A stretch of 64,000 nt of DNA from Geomonas sp. RF6. GTDB lineage: Bacteria > Desulfobacterota > Desulfuromonadia > Geobacterales > Geobacteraceae. Made by a program: the position numbers and the translations under genes. Every line of letters begins with the position of its first letter. Within the stretch, counting starts at the first letter, position 1. The stretch covers positions 1,691,001 through 1,755,000 of the forward strand of contig NZ_CP087999.1 in NCBI RefSeq assembly GCF_021044625.1, read 5' to 3'. The notes under the pieces are model-generated. The model saw only the letters and a list, made by a program, of their open reading frames with translations. It searched no databases and was not told where the DNA came from. Positions 18,159-29,238 of this stretch are shown here, in pieces.

Positions 18159-19229
18159 ATGGATGCAAAGATGTTTGTGCAGATCCTGGAGATAGCCTTC
18201 TCCAAAAAGGTGTCCGACGTGCACTTCGAAACCGATAACCCGCCCTTTTTCCGCGGGAAGGGACAGATCATCCGCTCGAAGCTGCCGAAGCTCACCAGCG
18301 AGGACACGGAGTTCATCGTATCCCAGATCATGCTGCACAACGGCCGGCAGTGGAACAGCGAGCAGAAGGAGCTCGACACCGCCTACTCCCTCCCGAGCGG
18401 CGGCCGCTTCAGGGTCAGCATCTTCAGGCAGCGCGGCTCGTTCGGGATCATCATGCGCGTCATCCCCCCCGAGATCGGGAACTTCCAGGACCTGCACCTG
18501 CCGCCCGTCCTCGCCGACATCGTGAAGGCGCCGAACGGCCTCGTGCTGGTCACCGGGCCGACCGGCAACGGGAAGTCGACGACCCTCGCCTCGATGCTGC
18601 GCCACATCAACGAGAACTTCAGCTACAACTGCATCACCATCGAGGACCCGATCGAGTTCCTCTTCTCGTCGCAAAAGAGCTGCATCATCCAGAGGGAAGT
18701 GGGAATCGACACGGACAGCTTCGCCACGGCACTGCGCGCCGCGCTGAGAATGGACCCGGACCTGATCATGGTGGGGGAGATGCGCGACCTGGAGACGATC
18801 GACGCCTGCATAAAGGCCGCAGAGACGGGCCACCTCGTCCTTTCCACCCTGCACACGCAGGGGGCGGTCGCGACCATCAACCGCATAGTCGGTCACTTTC
18901 CGCCCGAGGCTCAGGAAATCGCCCGGCACCGCCTGTCGGCGATACTGGTGGCGATCGTCTCGATCAGGCTGGTGAAGGAGAAGTCGGGTGAGAACATCAT
19001 CCCGGTTGTGGAGATCATGCGCGCCACCACGACGATCCAGAGCTGCATCAGGGACGGCCGTCTCGACGAGATCGAGGCGCACATGGAAAACGGCAGGAAC
19101 CAGTACCAGATGCAGACCCTCGACCAGCATCTGCTGCAGCTGCACGAGCAGGACCTGATTACCATGGAGGACGCGAAGAGGCTGTCGCACTCCATGGACC
19201 TGGAGAGGAAGCTCATGTTCACCAACTGA
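18159..19229 (+). CDS. PilT/PilU-type pilus retraction ATPase
   Basis: Hexameric cytoplasmic ATPase that depolymerises type IV pili. 356 residues, usual PilT length. It has an N-terminal PAS-like half with VSDVHFETDNPP, Walker A GPTGNGKST at about 133-141, the Asp box TIEDPIEF, Walker B LIMVGEMRDLETI and the His box TGHLVLSTLHT. There is no PilB-type N-terminal extension. Species in this group usually carry several PilT paralogues, so this need not be the main retraction motor. It is preceded by a good ribosome site and by the DUF4388/GAF gene. Confidence 0.88.
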   Translation: MDAKMFVQILEIAFSKKVSDVHFETDNPPFFRGKGQIIRSKLPKLTSEDTEFIVSQIMLHNGRQWNSEQKELDTAYSLPSGGRFRVSIFRQRGSFGIIMRVIPPEIGNFQDLHLPPVLADIVKAPNGLVLVTGPTGNGKSTTLASMLRHINENFSYNCITIEDPIEFLFSSQKSCIIQREVGIDTDSFATALRAALRMDPDLIMVGEMRDLETIDACIKAAETGHLVLSTLHTQGAVATINRIVGHFPPEAQEIARHRLSAILVAIVSIRLVKEKSGENIIPVVEIMRATTTIQSCIRDGRLDEIEAHMENGRNQYQMQTLDQHLLQLHEQDLITMEDAKRLSHSMDLERKLMFTN

Positions 19230-19256
19230 CGTGGCGGAGTTAGATGTAGCTTCCGT

Positions 19257-19330
19257 GTAGGCCGGAATAAGCGAAGCGTTTCCGGCACAAAAAGGAAAGC
19301 CGGGAACGCCTCGCTGCGTACCCGGCCTGG
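19257..19330. repeat. REP doublet (inverted pair) between convergent genes
   Basis: The first arm, at 19257-19287, starts GTAGGCCGGAATAAGC. The second, at 19299-19329, is inverted, starting GCCGGGAACGCC and ending CCCGGCCTG. An A-rich spacer separates them. The pair could fold into one long hairpin, the layout called a REPIN. It sits between the 3' ends of the PilT-like gene and the DUF480 gene. Confidence 0.8.
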
Positions 19331-19343
19331 AATACAGACTGCC

Positions 19344-20039
19344 TTACTGGAAGAGAGCCACCAGCTCCTGCACCATCTGGCGCAGCTCCACGATTTCGGA
19401 GCGAATCTCGGTGACGTCCCGGGAAATCTTCTCAAGCCGCTCCTGTCGCTCCACCTTTTGCGGGGATGCCAGGGGCGCCCGCCGCACGACGGGGAACTCA
19501 GCCCCCTCGGCGAGGTCAGCGGCCTCAGGAACCTCGTCTACGTCGGCCATCTCCGGCATTCCGGAAAAAAGCTGGGCATACCGCTGCTCCTTGCGGCCGG
19601 CCTGGCGCGGCAGCAGGGTGATGAGGGGAGGACCGTGCTGCTGCAGGGTCGTCAGCACCCCCTCGATGTCAGTCAGAGGGGTCATCCGCTCGCCGCGGCT
19701 GCGCAGTTCCGCTGCCGTCTGGGGGCCGCGCAGCATGAGCTCGGCGAGCACCGCCCTCTCCGGCGACTCCAGCCTCAGCTTCTCGGCCACCGAGTGGCGA
19801 TAGCGGGCGACCCGCCCGCCGGTGGCGGTGAGACGCGCCAGACCCTTCGTCCCGAGGGTTTCGAGGGTGCGTTGGACGTCCCCCTCGCTGAGTGAGAGGA
19901 CCGGATCCCTGTTAGACTTCTGGTTGCAGGCGCTGGTCAGGGCGTTGATGCTCAGGGGGTAGCTTTCCGGCGTGGCGAGCTCTTTTTCCATGAGGCATCC
20001 GAGCACGCGAACCTCTTCTTCGGTAAGATTCATTCTCAT
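19344..20039 (-). CDS. DUF480/YceH family protein
   Basis: 231 residues from the ATG at 20039, chosen because GGAG lies about seven bases upstream. It shows the family opening NLTEEEVRVLGCLMEKE, then TPESYPLSINALTSACNQKSNRDPV and LRGPQTAAELRSRGERM, all classical for YceH (UPF0502), which folds as two winged-helix domains. The C-terminal 30 residues form a likely coiled coil with LEKISRDVTEIRSEIVELRQM. Function is unknown beyond possible DNA binding. Confidence 0.88.
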   Translation of the reverse strand: MRMNLTEEEVRVLGCLMEKELATPESYPLSINALTSACNQKSNRDPVLSLSEGDVQRTLETLGTKGLARLTATGGRVARYRHSVAEKLRLESPERAVLAELMLRGPQTAAELRSRGERMTPLTDIEGVLTTLQQHGPPLITLLPRQAGRKEQRYAQLFSGMPEMADVDEVPEAADLAEGAEFPVVRRAPLASPQKVERQERLEKISRDVTEIRSEIVELRQMVQELVALFQ

Positions 20040-20173
20040 GCGAAAGCTCCTTAATCCGCCGCCCAGTTGCCGCGGCGCTGACTGTCGATATAGCACAAAG
20101 CCGGAAAAAAAGCTCGTTCTGAGATGCCATGTGTAGCAGGGGGGAATTTCGTTTCAAAGAGGAGAAGGGAACG

Positions 20174-20950
20174 ATGGGTAACCTCAAGAAGGTGGCGGTG
20201 GCACTGGTGTTATCCCTGTGGCTCGCCGGCAATGCACACTCTTTCTGCTTCGACGAGGCAGGAGCCATGTACCAGATCAACCCGCAGATCCTGCGGGCGA
20301 TCGCGAAGGTGGAATCGAACTTCAACCCCACCGCGCTGAACAGGAACACCAACGGCACCTACGATGTCGGCCTGATGCAGATCAACTCCAGCTGGGCGCC
20401 TGCTCTCGGTGCGGCGCGCTGGAAGGAGCTCGGCGACGCATGCTACAACACGAAGACCGGCGCCTGGATCCTCGCGCAGTGCATCAACAAGTACGGCTAC
20501 AACTGGAAGGCGATCGGCTGCTACCACAGCCAGACCCCGGAGAAGCGCGACCACTACGCTCAGATGGTGTTCAGACAGCTGCAGAAGGTGGCCCCCGTCG
20601 CCCAGGAGGCGGCTTATGCTCCGCTGAAGAACCAGCTGGCGGCGCTGGTGAAGAAGGAAGTCGATGCGCTCGTTGCCGAAAATGTGAAGAAGAACATGGC
20701 ACAGCTCGACCAGCCGCCACCCGAGCCCCCGGTAACGGAGCAGCCGCAGGAACAGCCCCAGGAGCCGCAGGTGCAGGAGGAGCAGCCCCAGCAGCCGCAG
20801 GAGCAGGTCCAGCCCGAGGAGTCGCAGCCGCAACCGCAGGAGCAACCGCAGGAGCAACCGCAGGAGCAGCCGCAGGAAGCGGCACCCCAGGAAGATATCG
20901 GGACTCCGGCGCCTGTCGAAGTACCGCCTGAAACGGAGAACCCTCAGTAG
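20174..20950 (+). CDS. Periplasmic lytic transglycosylase (SLT/IagB type) with Pro/Gln/Glu tail
   Basis: 258 residues from ATG 20174, preceded by AGGAGAAGG. A signal peptide covers about 1-23. The SLT domain follows: catalytic Glu47 in AIAKVESNFNP, then GTYDVGLMQINSSW, ILAQCINKYGYNWKAIGCYHS. This arrangement matches IagB/PilT-associated transglycosylases that open peptidoglycan for envelope machines. Residues about 180-258 are a disordered Pro/Gln/Glu tail built partly from 12-bp DNA repeats. There is no secretion or pilus cluster directly attached, so the machine it serves is not shown. Confidence 0.85.
   Translation: MGNLKKVAVALVLSLWLAGNAHSFCFDEAGAMYQINPQILRAIAKVESNFNPTALNRNTNGTYDVGLMQINSSWAPALGAARWKELGDACYNTKTGAWILAQCINKYGYNWKAIGCYHSQTPEKRDHYAQMVFRQLQKVAPVAQEAAYAPLKNQLAALVKKEVDALVAENVKKNMAQLDQPPPEPPVTEQPQEQPQEPQVQEEQPQQPQEQVQPEESQPQPQEQPQEQPQEQPQEAAPQEDIGTPAPVEVPPETENPQ
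20829..20875 (+). repeat. 12-bp tandem repeat coding for the PQEQ tail
   Basis: Units close to CCGCAGGAGCAA repeat about four times in frame within the transglycosylase gene. Such a tract could expand or contract without breaking the reading frame. Confidence 0.8.
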
Positions 20951-21015
20951 GCAAGCCATAGCGATTCTTGCCACACGCGCGGTCGCAGCGCCGCCAAAGG
21001 AGCTGGTAGCTCAAG

Positions 21016-21807
21016 ATGCAACTTCTCGACAAGCTGGAAAGAAAACTCGGCCGGTACGCCCTCTCGAACGTCACTGTCTATCTCATTGCCGGCCAGTCCT
21101 TCTTCTACCTCATGTTCATGACCGGGCAGCTGGACCGGCGCATGACTTACTACTCCGCGGAGCTTCTCATGCAGGGGGAGTGGTGGCGCCTCCTCGCCCT
21201 CCCCTTCGATCCGCCCCGGCAGAGCCTCATCTTCACCCTCTTCGCCTGGTACTTCTTCTGGATGATGGGATCCTCCCTGGAGGCCCACTGGGGCGCGTTC
21301 CGCTACAACGCCTTTTTGCTCCTCGGGCTCCTCATCACGGTCGCGGTCTCTTTCATCGTGCCGTGGGAGCCGATGACGAACACCTTCATCGCCGGCTCCA
21401 TCTTCCTGGCCTTCGCCACCCTCTTCCCCGATTTCCAGATCCTCCTCTTCTTTATCCTGCCGATACAGATAAAATGGCTGGCGCTCATCACCTGGCTCGG
21501 GTACGCGTGGCAGCTGATCGTGGGGGACTGGTCCGCCCGACTGATGGTCCTTGCCGCCATCGCCAACTACCTGATCTTTTTCAGCCGCGACATCTACCTC
21601 ACCGTGCGGCAGGGGAAAAGGGTTGCCGCCCGGAAGGCGGAGCGCGCGGTCAGAAGGGACGGACCGGTGCACCGCTGCACCACCTGCGGCATCACGGATA
21701 AGACTCACCCCGAGATGGACTTCCGCTACTGCCCGAAGTGCGACGGACAGTACGGCTACTGCCAGGACCACATTTTCAGCCACAACCACATCACGAAGAA
21801 GAAATAG
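21016..21807 (+). CDS. Rhomboid-like membrane protein with C-terminal zinc ribbon, probably not a protease
   Basis: 263 residues. About six membrane segments span 20-195, with the rhomboid-like order WWRLLALPF, then GSSLEAHWGAFRYN. The usual catalytic GxSG is absent: the matching helix reads NTFIAGSIFLAFATLF. The His after the WR motif is also missing. After a basic linker (RVAARKAERAVRR) comes a zinc-ribbon-like segment, CTTC near 225 and CPKC near 243, plus a His-rich end. It therefore looks like an inactive rhomboid (pseudoprotease) carrying a cytoplasmic metal-binding knuckle. The partner is unknown. Confidence 0.65.
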   Translation: MQLLDKLERKLGRYALSNVTVYLIAGQSFFYLMFMTGQLDRRMTYYSAELLMQGEWWRLLALPFDPPRQSLIFTLFAWYFFWMMGSSLEAHWGAFRYNAFLLLGLLITVAVSFIVPWEPMTNTFIAGSIFLAFATLFPDFQILLFFILPIQIKWLALITWLGYAWQLIVGDWSARLMVLAAIANYLIFFSRDIYLTVRQGKRVAARKAERAVRRDGPVHRCTTCGITDKTHPEMDFRYCPKCDGQYGYCQDHIFSHNHITKKK

Positions 21808-21872
21808 TTCCCGCGCGCGGCCCCACCCCCTTTCGTGGAGGCGCCGCCATTACAGCCGATGGCAGCGTCACC

Positions 21873-21925
21873 CACCCCCTGTCCCCCTCCCGTCAAGGGA
21901 GGGGGGACCTCCTGGCGCCTTTCTC
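21873..21925. repeat. C/G-rich inverted-repeat fragment
   Basis: CCCTCCCGTCAAGGGAGGGGGG-type hairpin preceded by CACCCACCCCCTGTCC. It is a partial copy of the element found complete at 42572-42750 and 48415-48595. The rest of the 236-bp gap shows nothing I can name. Confidence 0.6.
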
Positions 21926-22052
21926 CTCGCCGCCCTCCCTTCCGCACATTTTCCTCAGCCTTTCCTCTTCCGACGGCGATGCCCCTGCCGCGACTGTGCC
22001 TGAGCCGGTACAATTATAGTGACATACACAGTAGCGAAAGGGGGTGAGGGGA

Positions 22053-22430
22053 ATGAGGGTGAAGCTTTTTGTGCTGATGTTCCCGATCCTGCTCCTCATT
22101 GTGCTGACGAGCCGAAGTGCCTGCGCAGAGGTCGCTCTGGTGCAATCGGATCCGGAAGATGGAGCGGTTGTGGCGCATGCTCCGAAAGCGATCACGCTGC
22201 GCTTCGACAGCGCTATCGACCCGGCAAAGACAAGGGTGAGTCTGTCGGAGGTCGGCGGGCGATTCACGCCGGCGTTGCCGAGGCAGCCGAAGGTGTCGGG
22301 CCCGACCGATCACCTGACGGTCGTGCTGCCGGTTCTCGGGATGGGTAGCTACGTGTTGCGCTACAAGGTGGTAGGAGCGGACGGCAGACCTTTCCATGGC
22401 AGGGTGAGCTTTACTGCGGGAGGGTACTAG
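22053..22430 (+). CDS. CopC-like secreted domain protein
   Basis: About 125 residues with a signal peptide (MRVKLFVLMFPILLLIV, cleavage after SACA). The mature part, VALVQSDPEDGAVVAHAPKAITLRF...VLRYKVVGADGRPFHG, follows the CopC/YobA beta-sandwich pattern. The canonical mature N-terminal His that binds Cu(II) is not present, since the mature chain would begin Glu-Val. Copper binding is therefore doubtful. A GTG at 22044 is an alternative start. The CAP-domain gene starts 3 bp after this stop, so the two are likely translated together. Confidence 0.7.
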   Translation: MRVKLFVLMFPILLLIVLTSRSACAEVALVQSDPEDGAVVAHAPKAITLRFDSAIDPAKTRVSLSEVGGRFTPALPRQPKVSGPTDHLTVVLPVLGMGSYVLRYKVVGADGRPFHGRVSFTAGGY

Positions 22431-22432
22431 CG

Positions 22433-23083
22433 ATGGAAGCGCGGCCTTTTTGGAGGAAGCTTGTGGCGACGCTTCCGCTTCTGCGGCGAGTCGCACTCCT
22501 TCTGGCTTTAGTAAGTGCGGCGCACGCTGCCGACGATCTGTCGCAGCAGGTCCTTGCCGAGATGAACCTGGCGCGGACCGCACCGGCGCGCTACGCCGAA
22601 TACCTGAAGGAGTTGCGACGCAACTACCAGGGAAAGATCCTGCGCATGCCGAACTCGTCGGTGATGATCATGACGACGGAGGGGGGTGCAGCGGTTGACG
22701 AGGCAATCCGCGAACTCGCCCATAAGAAGCCGGTGAAGCCGTTGAAATGGTCCGCGGGGCTTGCGGAGGCGGCAAACGACCTGCTCCGAGAGCAGGGCAG
22801 GAGTGGTGCGGTTGGCCATGACGGAGCCCGCAGCGGTGGTATGCAGGAAAGGATTGAACGCCACGGCACCTGGAACGGGCGGATTGCGGAGAACATCGGC
22901 TACGGTCCGAGGACGGCGCGGCTGATGGTGATGCAACTGATAATCGACGACGGGGTCAGGGACCGCGGACACCGCAAAAACATCTTCGACCCGGTCGTGA
23001 AGCTCGCCGGAGTCGCCTGCGGGGCGCACCCGGAATATGGGACGATGTGCGTGACGGACTTCGCCACGGAGTTCAGCAAATAA
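22433..23083 (+). CDS. Secreted CAP-domain (SCP/PR-1) protein
   Basis: 216 residues with a signal peptide ending near AHA. The CAP domain begins QQVLAEMNLARTAPARYAEYL, continues PLKWSAGLAEAANDLL and HDGARSGGMQERIERHG, and closes IAENIGYG and RGHRKNIFDPVVKLAG. Conserved His and Glu residues that line the CAP cavity are visible. Bacterial CAP proteins are periplasmic or extracellular with poorly known roles. Its start lies 3 bp after the CopC-like stop, with GGGAGG upstream. Confidence 0.85.
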   Translation: MEARPFWRKLVATLPLLRRVALLLALVSAAHAADDLSQQVLAEMNLARTAPARYAEYLKELRRNYQGKILRMPNSSVMIMTTEGGAAVDEAIRELAHKKPVKPLKWSAGLAEAANDLLREQGRSGAVGHDGARSGGMQERIERHGTWNGRIAENIGYGPRTARLMVMQLIIDDGVRDRGHRKNIFDPVVKLAGVACGAHPEYGTMCVTDFATEFSK

Positions 23084-23126
23084 GCTTCCCGATCAGGTGG
23101 CCGCGCGGGTAGGCGTCATCCTTTTC

Positions 23127-24113
23127 CTAATCGAGCTCCAGCGGCTCCTCTTCCAGCGCCGCCAGCTGCTCGCGCAACTGCAGAATGTGCTCCCCCCAGT
23201 AGCGCACCGTGTTGAACCACGGGAAGGTGCTGGGGAAGATCGGATCCTCCCACCGTTTGGCGAGCCACGCACTGTAGTGCAGCATGCGCAGGGCGCGCAG
23301 CGGCTCGATCAACACCAGCTCCCGTGGGTCGAAGTCGCGGAACTCCCGGTACCCCTTGATCAACGCCTCCAGCTGCGCACTCTTGCGTCCCCGATCGCCG
23401 GAAAGCATCATCCACAGATCCTGTACCGCCGATGCGCTCCGGGCGTCGTCGAAGTCCACAAAGTGCGGGGCGCCGTCCCGCCAGAGGATGTTCCCGGCGT
23501 GGCAATCCCCATGCGTCCGGATCTGGCGCGTCCCCCGCGCCTCCGCAAACCGCGCCTCGATCCCCTGCAGCAGCTGCTCCGTCACCGCTTCGTAGCTCGC
23601 CCGGTATTCCTCCGGGATGAACTTCTCCCTGATCAGAGCGACGCTCTCGTGACCGAAACTCTGGCTGTCCAGCTGCGGCCGGTGCCTGAACGGACGGACC
23701 GCGCCGACGGCGTGCAGTCGCCCGAGCATGCGGCCGAGGATCAGCAGGTTCTCCAGGTTGTCGAACTCCGGGGCGTGCCCTCCCTGTCGCGGATAGAGAG
23801 CGAAGCGGAACTCCTGGAAATGAAAGAGCGAATCCCCCGCGGCGTTCTGGATCGGTGCCACCACCGGCAACTCGTGCTCGGCCAGCTCGATGCACAGCTC
23901 ATGCTCCTCCACGATCTGCTCATCGCTCCAGCGACCCGGCCGGTAGAACTTGGCGATGAGCGGCGGCGCCTCCTCGATGCCGACCTGGTAAACCCGGTTC
24001 TCGTAGCTGTTGAGCGCAAAGGTGCGGCAGTCGCAGCGAAAGCCCTGGCTCTCGACGGCGTCCATGATGAAACTAGGGGTCAGGGTTTGAAACGGGTGTG
24101 CGCTGTCGCTCAT
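23127..24113 (-). CDS. srkA: SrkA/YihE-type stress response kinase
   Basis: 328-residue Ser/Thr kinase of the aminoglycoside-phosphotransferase fold, linked in E. coli to protection from stress-induced death. It matches YihE closely: opening HPFQTLTPSFIMDAVESQGF, NSYENRVYQVG, catalytic IRTHGDCHAGNILW near 205 and metal-binding FVDFDDAR. AGGAG precedes the ATG. It is transcribed alone, divergent from a small membrane protein gene. Confidence 0.93.
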   Translation of the reverse strand: MSDSAHPFQTLTPSFIMDAVESQGFRCDCRTFALNSYENRVYQVGIEEAPPLIAKFYRPGRWSDEQIVEEHELCIELAEHELPVVAPIQNAAGDSLFHFQEFRFALYPRQGGHAPEFDNLENLLILGRMLGRLHAVGAVRPFRHRPQLDSQSFGHESVALIREKFIPEEYRASYEAVTEQLLQGIEARFAEARGTRQIRTHGDCHAGNILWRDGAPHFVDFDDARSASAVQDLWMMLSGDRGRKSAQLEALIKGYREFRDFDPRELVLIEPLRALRMLHYSAWLAKRWEDPIFPSTFPWFNTVRYWGEHILQLREQLAALEEEPLELD

Positions 24114-24191
24114 GTTGCTCCTCTGTGCTCTGGAACTGCCGCGCTATACTTATAAAGATATTGGCCAATGCATACAAGCAGGAGTTTTCTT

Positions 24192-24539
24192 ATGGGAACA
24201 TCAGCCATTCTTTTCACCATAGCCGCCTTCGGTGGCGTCGCCATGCTGGCGATGCGCCGCGGGGGGCGCCCAATCCCGCCCCTCGCGCTTGCAGTCCCGC
24301 ACGGCCTGGTGGTGGTGGCCGGAGCGGTAGCTCTCGCCGACGCCCTCAAAGGGCGGACCATCCCCACCATCACGCTGGTTGCCCTGATCGGCTTCGTCAT
24401 TGCAGCGATAGCGGGCACTATCCTCTTCCTCTTCTTTCATCTGCGGCAGAAATCACTGCCACTGCCTCTCACCTATGTTCATGGCGCTGTCGCCGCCATA
24501 TCATTCATCATGTTCCTCGTCAGCGTCTTCGGGCCGTAG
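24192..24539 (+). CDS. Small integral membrane protein of unknown function
   Basis: 115 residues from ATG 24192, which has GGAG nine bases upstream; an ATG at 24168 lacks one. Four hydrophobic segments are visible (about 4-20, 31-50, 57-80 and 92-112), joined by short loops such as RRGGRPIPP and HLRQKSLPLP. There are no charged catalytic motifs. I do not recognise the family. Confidence 0.6.
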   Translation: MGTSAILFTIAAFGGVAMLAMRRGGRPIPPLALAVPHGLVVVAGAVALADALKGRTIPTITLVALIGFVIAAIAGTILFLFFHLRQKSLPLPLTYVHGAVAAISFIMFLVSVFGP

Positions 24540-24566
24540 GCGCGGTCCGGCTCGGCCTGATCGAGG

Positions 24567-24682
24567 CAATTCCCCCCTGTCACCCCTTCGCAAAGGGGGG
24601 AACGCGAGGCTCTCGTGCGGCGCTTCGTGGAACCCTTTTCACGTTCCCGGAATCTCCGATCTTCTTAACAGAGGGGGGAACG
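24567..24682. repeat. C/G-rich repeat pair
   Basis: TTCCCCCCTGTCACCCCTTCGCAAAGGGGGGAA-type hairpin at about 24569-24602, with a second GAGGGGGGAACG at 24671-24682 and TTCCCGGAATC between. It belongs to the same broad family as the copies at 28772-28810 and 45263-45530. Confidence 0.6.
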
Positions 24683-24690
24683 TATAGCCG

Positions 24691-24897
24691 TTATTGCCCG
24701 TCCGACGGCCGGGCCCGGCGGGCCTTCTGGCCGCACAGGGGGCAACGCTTCTCTGCCACGGGGCGGCGGCAGGACTCGCACCAGAAGAGGTCGAGGTCCA
24801 ACCCGCCGCAGCCGCCGCACGACGATTCATTCTGCCCGCTGCCGCACGACTCCTGGCTCTGTCCACCGCCGCAGCCGCATCCCTTCTTCTCCGCCAT
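24691..24897 (-). CDS. Small Cys-rich zinc-ribbon-like protein
   Basis: 68 residues. The N-terminal half is Gly/Cys/Ser-rich (GCGCGGG, SSCGGCGG). The C-terminal half has CESCRRPVAEKRCPLCGQKA, a typical four-Cys zinc ribbon. A good ribosome site (GGAGGTG) precedes the ATG. No catalytic domain; perhaps a metal-binding adaptor. Because of its size and the adjoining repeat I am only moderately sure it is expressed. Confidence 0.55.
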   Translation of the reverse strand: MAEKKGCGCGGGQSQESCGSGQNESSCGGCGGLDLDLFWCESCRRPVAEKRCPLCGQKARRARPSDGQ

Positions 24898-25006
24898 CTG
24901 TCACCTCCATACCGTGTCAGGAGGGGCCAGCGTACGCCGCAACGCCCCCTCCCGCCTCATTCCGATCTCCTGAATCCCTCCGCACCCCAAATGCCGATAG
25001 CAGACG

Positions 25007-27841
<2,835 letters not shown>

Positions 27842-28120
27842 GTCACTCCCAAACGCACTTCATCAGGCAGATGATAAAAGCTTCTCCTCCCGGGGGGTCG
27901 TCGGACGCGTCCCGGGATTTCCTGCCAGGAAAGTTCCAATCATTTCCAGTATTTTATCGCTACCGGGAGCACCCGGCGAACTTTTCATTAATATAGCACA
28001 GGAGCCCGGCGTTTTGCACGGCTCCTCGCGCCCCTCACCCCTTCAGTTTTCCCTGCCCCGGCCGATACGCTTTGAATCCGGCCCATCGACCTCATTAGCT
28101 TCCAAGAAAGGATGCATATC

Positions 28121-28738
28121 ATGTTGCACCGCAAGACCGTCATGATCACCCTCTTCCTTCTCCTCACAACCGCAGCAAGCCGCGCAGCCGAAGAGGCACC
28201 GGTGACGGTAAAGGACACCGAGGGGGTGCAGCTCCAGGCGCTGAAGGAAACCGAGACGAAGCTTGCCGCCCTGGCGAACCTTCCCGCTGCCGATGCAGCC
28301 GTTCCGAAAGCGGCCAGAAAGCCGCATTCCCGGAAGAAGCCGCACAAAAAGCCGCGCGGTCACGCTGCGGCGACGCCGCCACATGGCGAGACGAAGGTGG
28401 CAGGGAAGCACCTCACCATCGGCGAGGTCAACGCCATCCTCGCAGGGAGCAGGGACTTCTCCGGCGCCGACCTGAGCGGCCTCGACCTGGCCGGGCTCGA
28501 CCTGAGCGGCGCCAACTTCTCCCGCGCCGATCTGGAGCGGGCCAACCTGGAAAAGGCGGATCTTAGTGAAACGGACCTGCAGCTCGCGGATCTCACCCAC
28601 GCAAACCTCACCCGAGCGACCCTGCGGCTGGCCCGACTGAACGGCACCAGGCTCTGGGGTGCACGCTGCGACGGCGCTCTCTGGACCGACCGGACGGTCT
28701 GCCGCAGCGGATCTTTGGGGAGATGCCGGGAGAACTAG
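28121..28738 (+). CDS. Secreted pentapeptide-repeat protein
   Basis: 205 residues from ATG 28121, which fits the AAAGG site better than the ATG at 28112. A signal peptide ([22 protein letters not shown]) is followed by a Lys/His/Pro-rich linker ([13 protein letters not shown]). From about 110 come pentapeptide repeats, A(D/N)LSxxx, as in [20 protein letters not shown], giving a right-handed beta-helix of roughly three to four turns. The last 30 residues have two Cys. The role is unknown; the basic linker might contact lipopolysaccharide or peptidoglycan. Confidence 0.8.
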   Translation: MLHRKTVMITLFLLLTTAASRAAEEAPVTVKDTEGVQLQALKETETKLAALANLPAADAAVPKAARKPHSRKKPHKKPRGHAAATPPHGETKVAGKHLTIGEVNAILAGSRDFSGADLSGLDLAGLDLSGANFSRADLERANLEKADLSETDLQLADLTHANLTRATLRLARLNGTRLWGARCDGALWTDRTVCRSGSLGRCREN

Positions 28739-28771
28739 AGGTTTTCGATATCGCCCCTTCGGCCTGCCGGA

Positions 28772-28810
28772 GGCAAATCCCCCCTGTCCCCCTTCGCAAA
28801 GGGGGGAACG
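28772..28810. repeat. C/G-rich hairpin repeat
   Basis: AAATCCCCCCTGTCCCCCTTCGCAAAGGGGGGAACG-type unit between the pentapeptide and cold-shock genes. The CCCCCTTCG-CAAAGGGGGG dyad matches the copies at 24567-24605 and 45500-45530. Confidence 0.65.
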
Positions 28811-28882
28811 TAATGGGTTGCCGCTTCTTTAAGGGCACCAAAACTTGCGCCTCCGAATCCCCGAGGAAATCTTCCAGCCATA

Positions 28883-28914
28883 AAAAAAGCCCCGGATCGC
28901 TCCGGGGCTTTTTT
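28883..28914 (-). terminator. Rho-independent terminator of the cold-shock gene
   Basis: AAAAAAGCCCCGGA-TCGC-TCCGGGGCTTTTTT, a strong GC stem with A/T runs on both sides, 20 bp beyond the minus-strand stop. It could also end the convergent pentapeptide transcript. Confidence 0.9.
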
Positions 28915-28933
28915 CCATTTCTGGGGGTTGGTA

Positions 28934-29134
28934 CTAGATCTTCATGACGTTCGCGGCCTGCAGCCCTTTGGGGCCTTTCTGGACGTCGAAAGTCACCTGA
29001 TCTCCTTCTGCGAGGGATTTGAACCCTTCTCCCGAGATTGCGGAGAAGTGCACGAATACGTCCTCGCCATTATCCTGCTCGATGAAACCAAAACCTTTGC
29101 TGTCGTTGAACCACTTTACAACACCTTTTGCCAT
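28934..29134 (-). CDS. Cold-shock-domain protein
   Basis: 66-residue single-domain RNA/ssDNA-binding protein. It has [20 protein letters not shown] (RNP-1 KGFGFIEQ) and [10 protein letters not shown] (RNP-2), and ends QAANVMKI. It has its own strong promoter about 70 bp upstream and a strong terminator, typical of a highly expressed chaperone gene. The leader (29135 to about 29200) is C/T-rich on the plus strand and may hold regulatory RNA structure, but I see no defined riboswitch. Confidence 0.95.
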   Translation of the reverse strand: MAKGVVKWFNDSKGFGFIEQDNGEDVFVHFSAISGEGFKSLAEGDQVTFDVQKGPKGLQAANVMKI

Positions 29135-29205
29135 TACTTCTTTCTCCTAGCTTACTGCTTCTACCTTTTCAAATTCGGCCGGGCCATCCCCAACACTACA
29201 ATTTA

Positions 29206-29234
29206 ATAGTATGAAGATGGCCAGACCGAGTCAA
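29206..29234 (-). promoter_or_regulatory. Sigma-70 promoter of the cold-shock gene
   Basis: On the minus strand TTGACT (29234-29229) and TACTAT (29211-29206) are 17 bp apart. It sits directly against the stop codon of the oxidoreductase gene. Confidence 0.8.
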
Positions 29235-29238
29235 GGCT

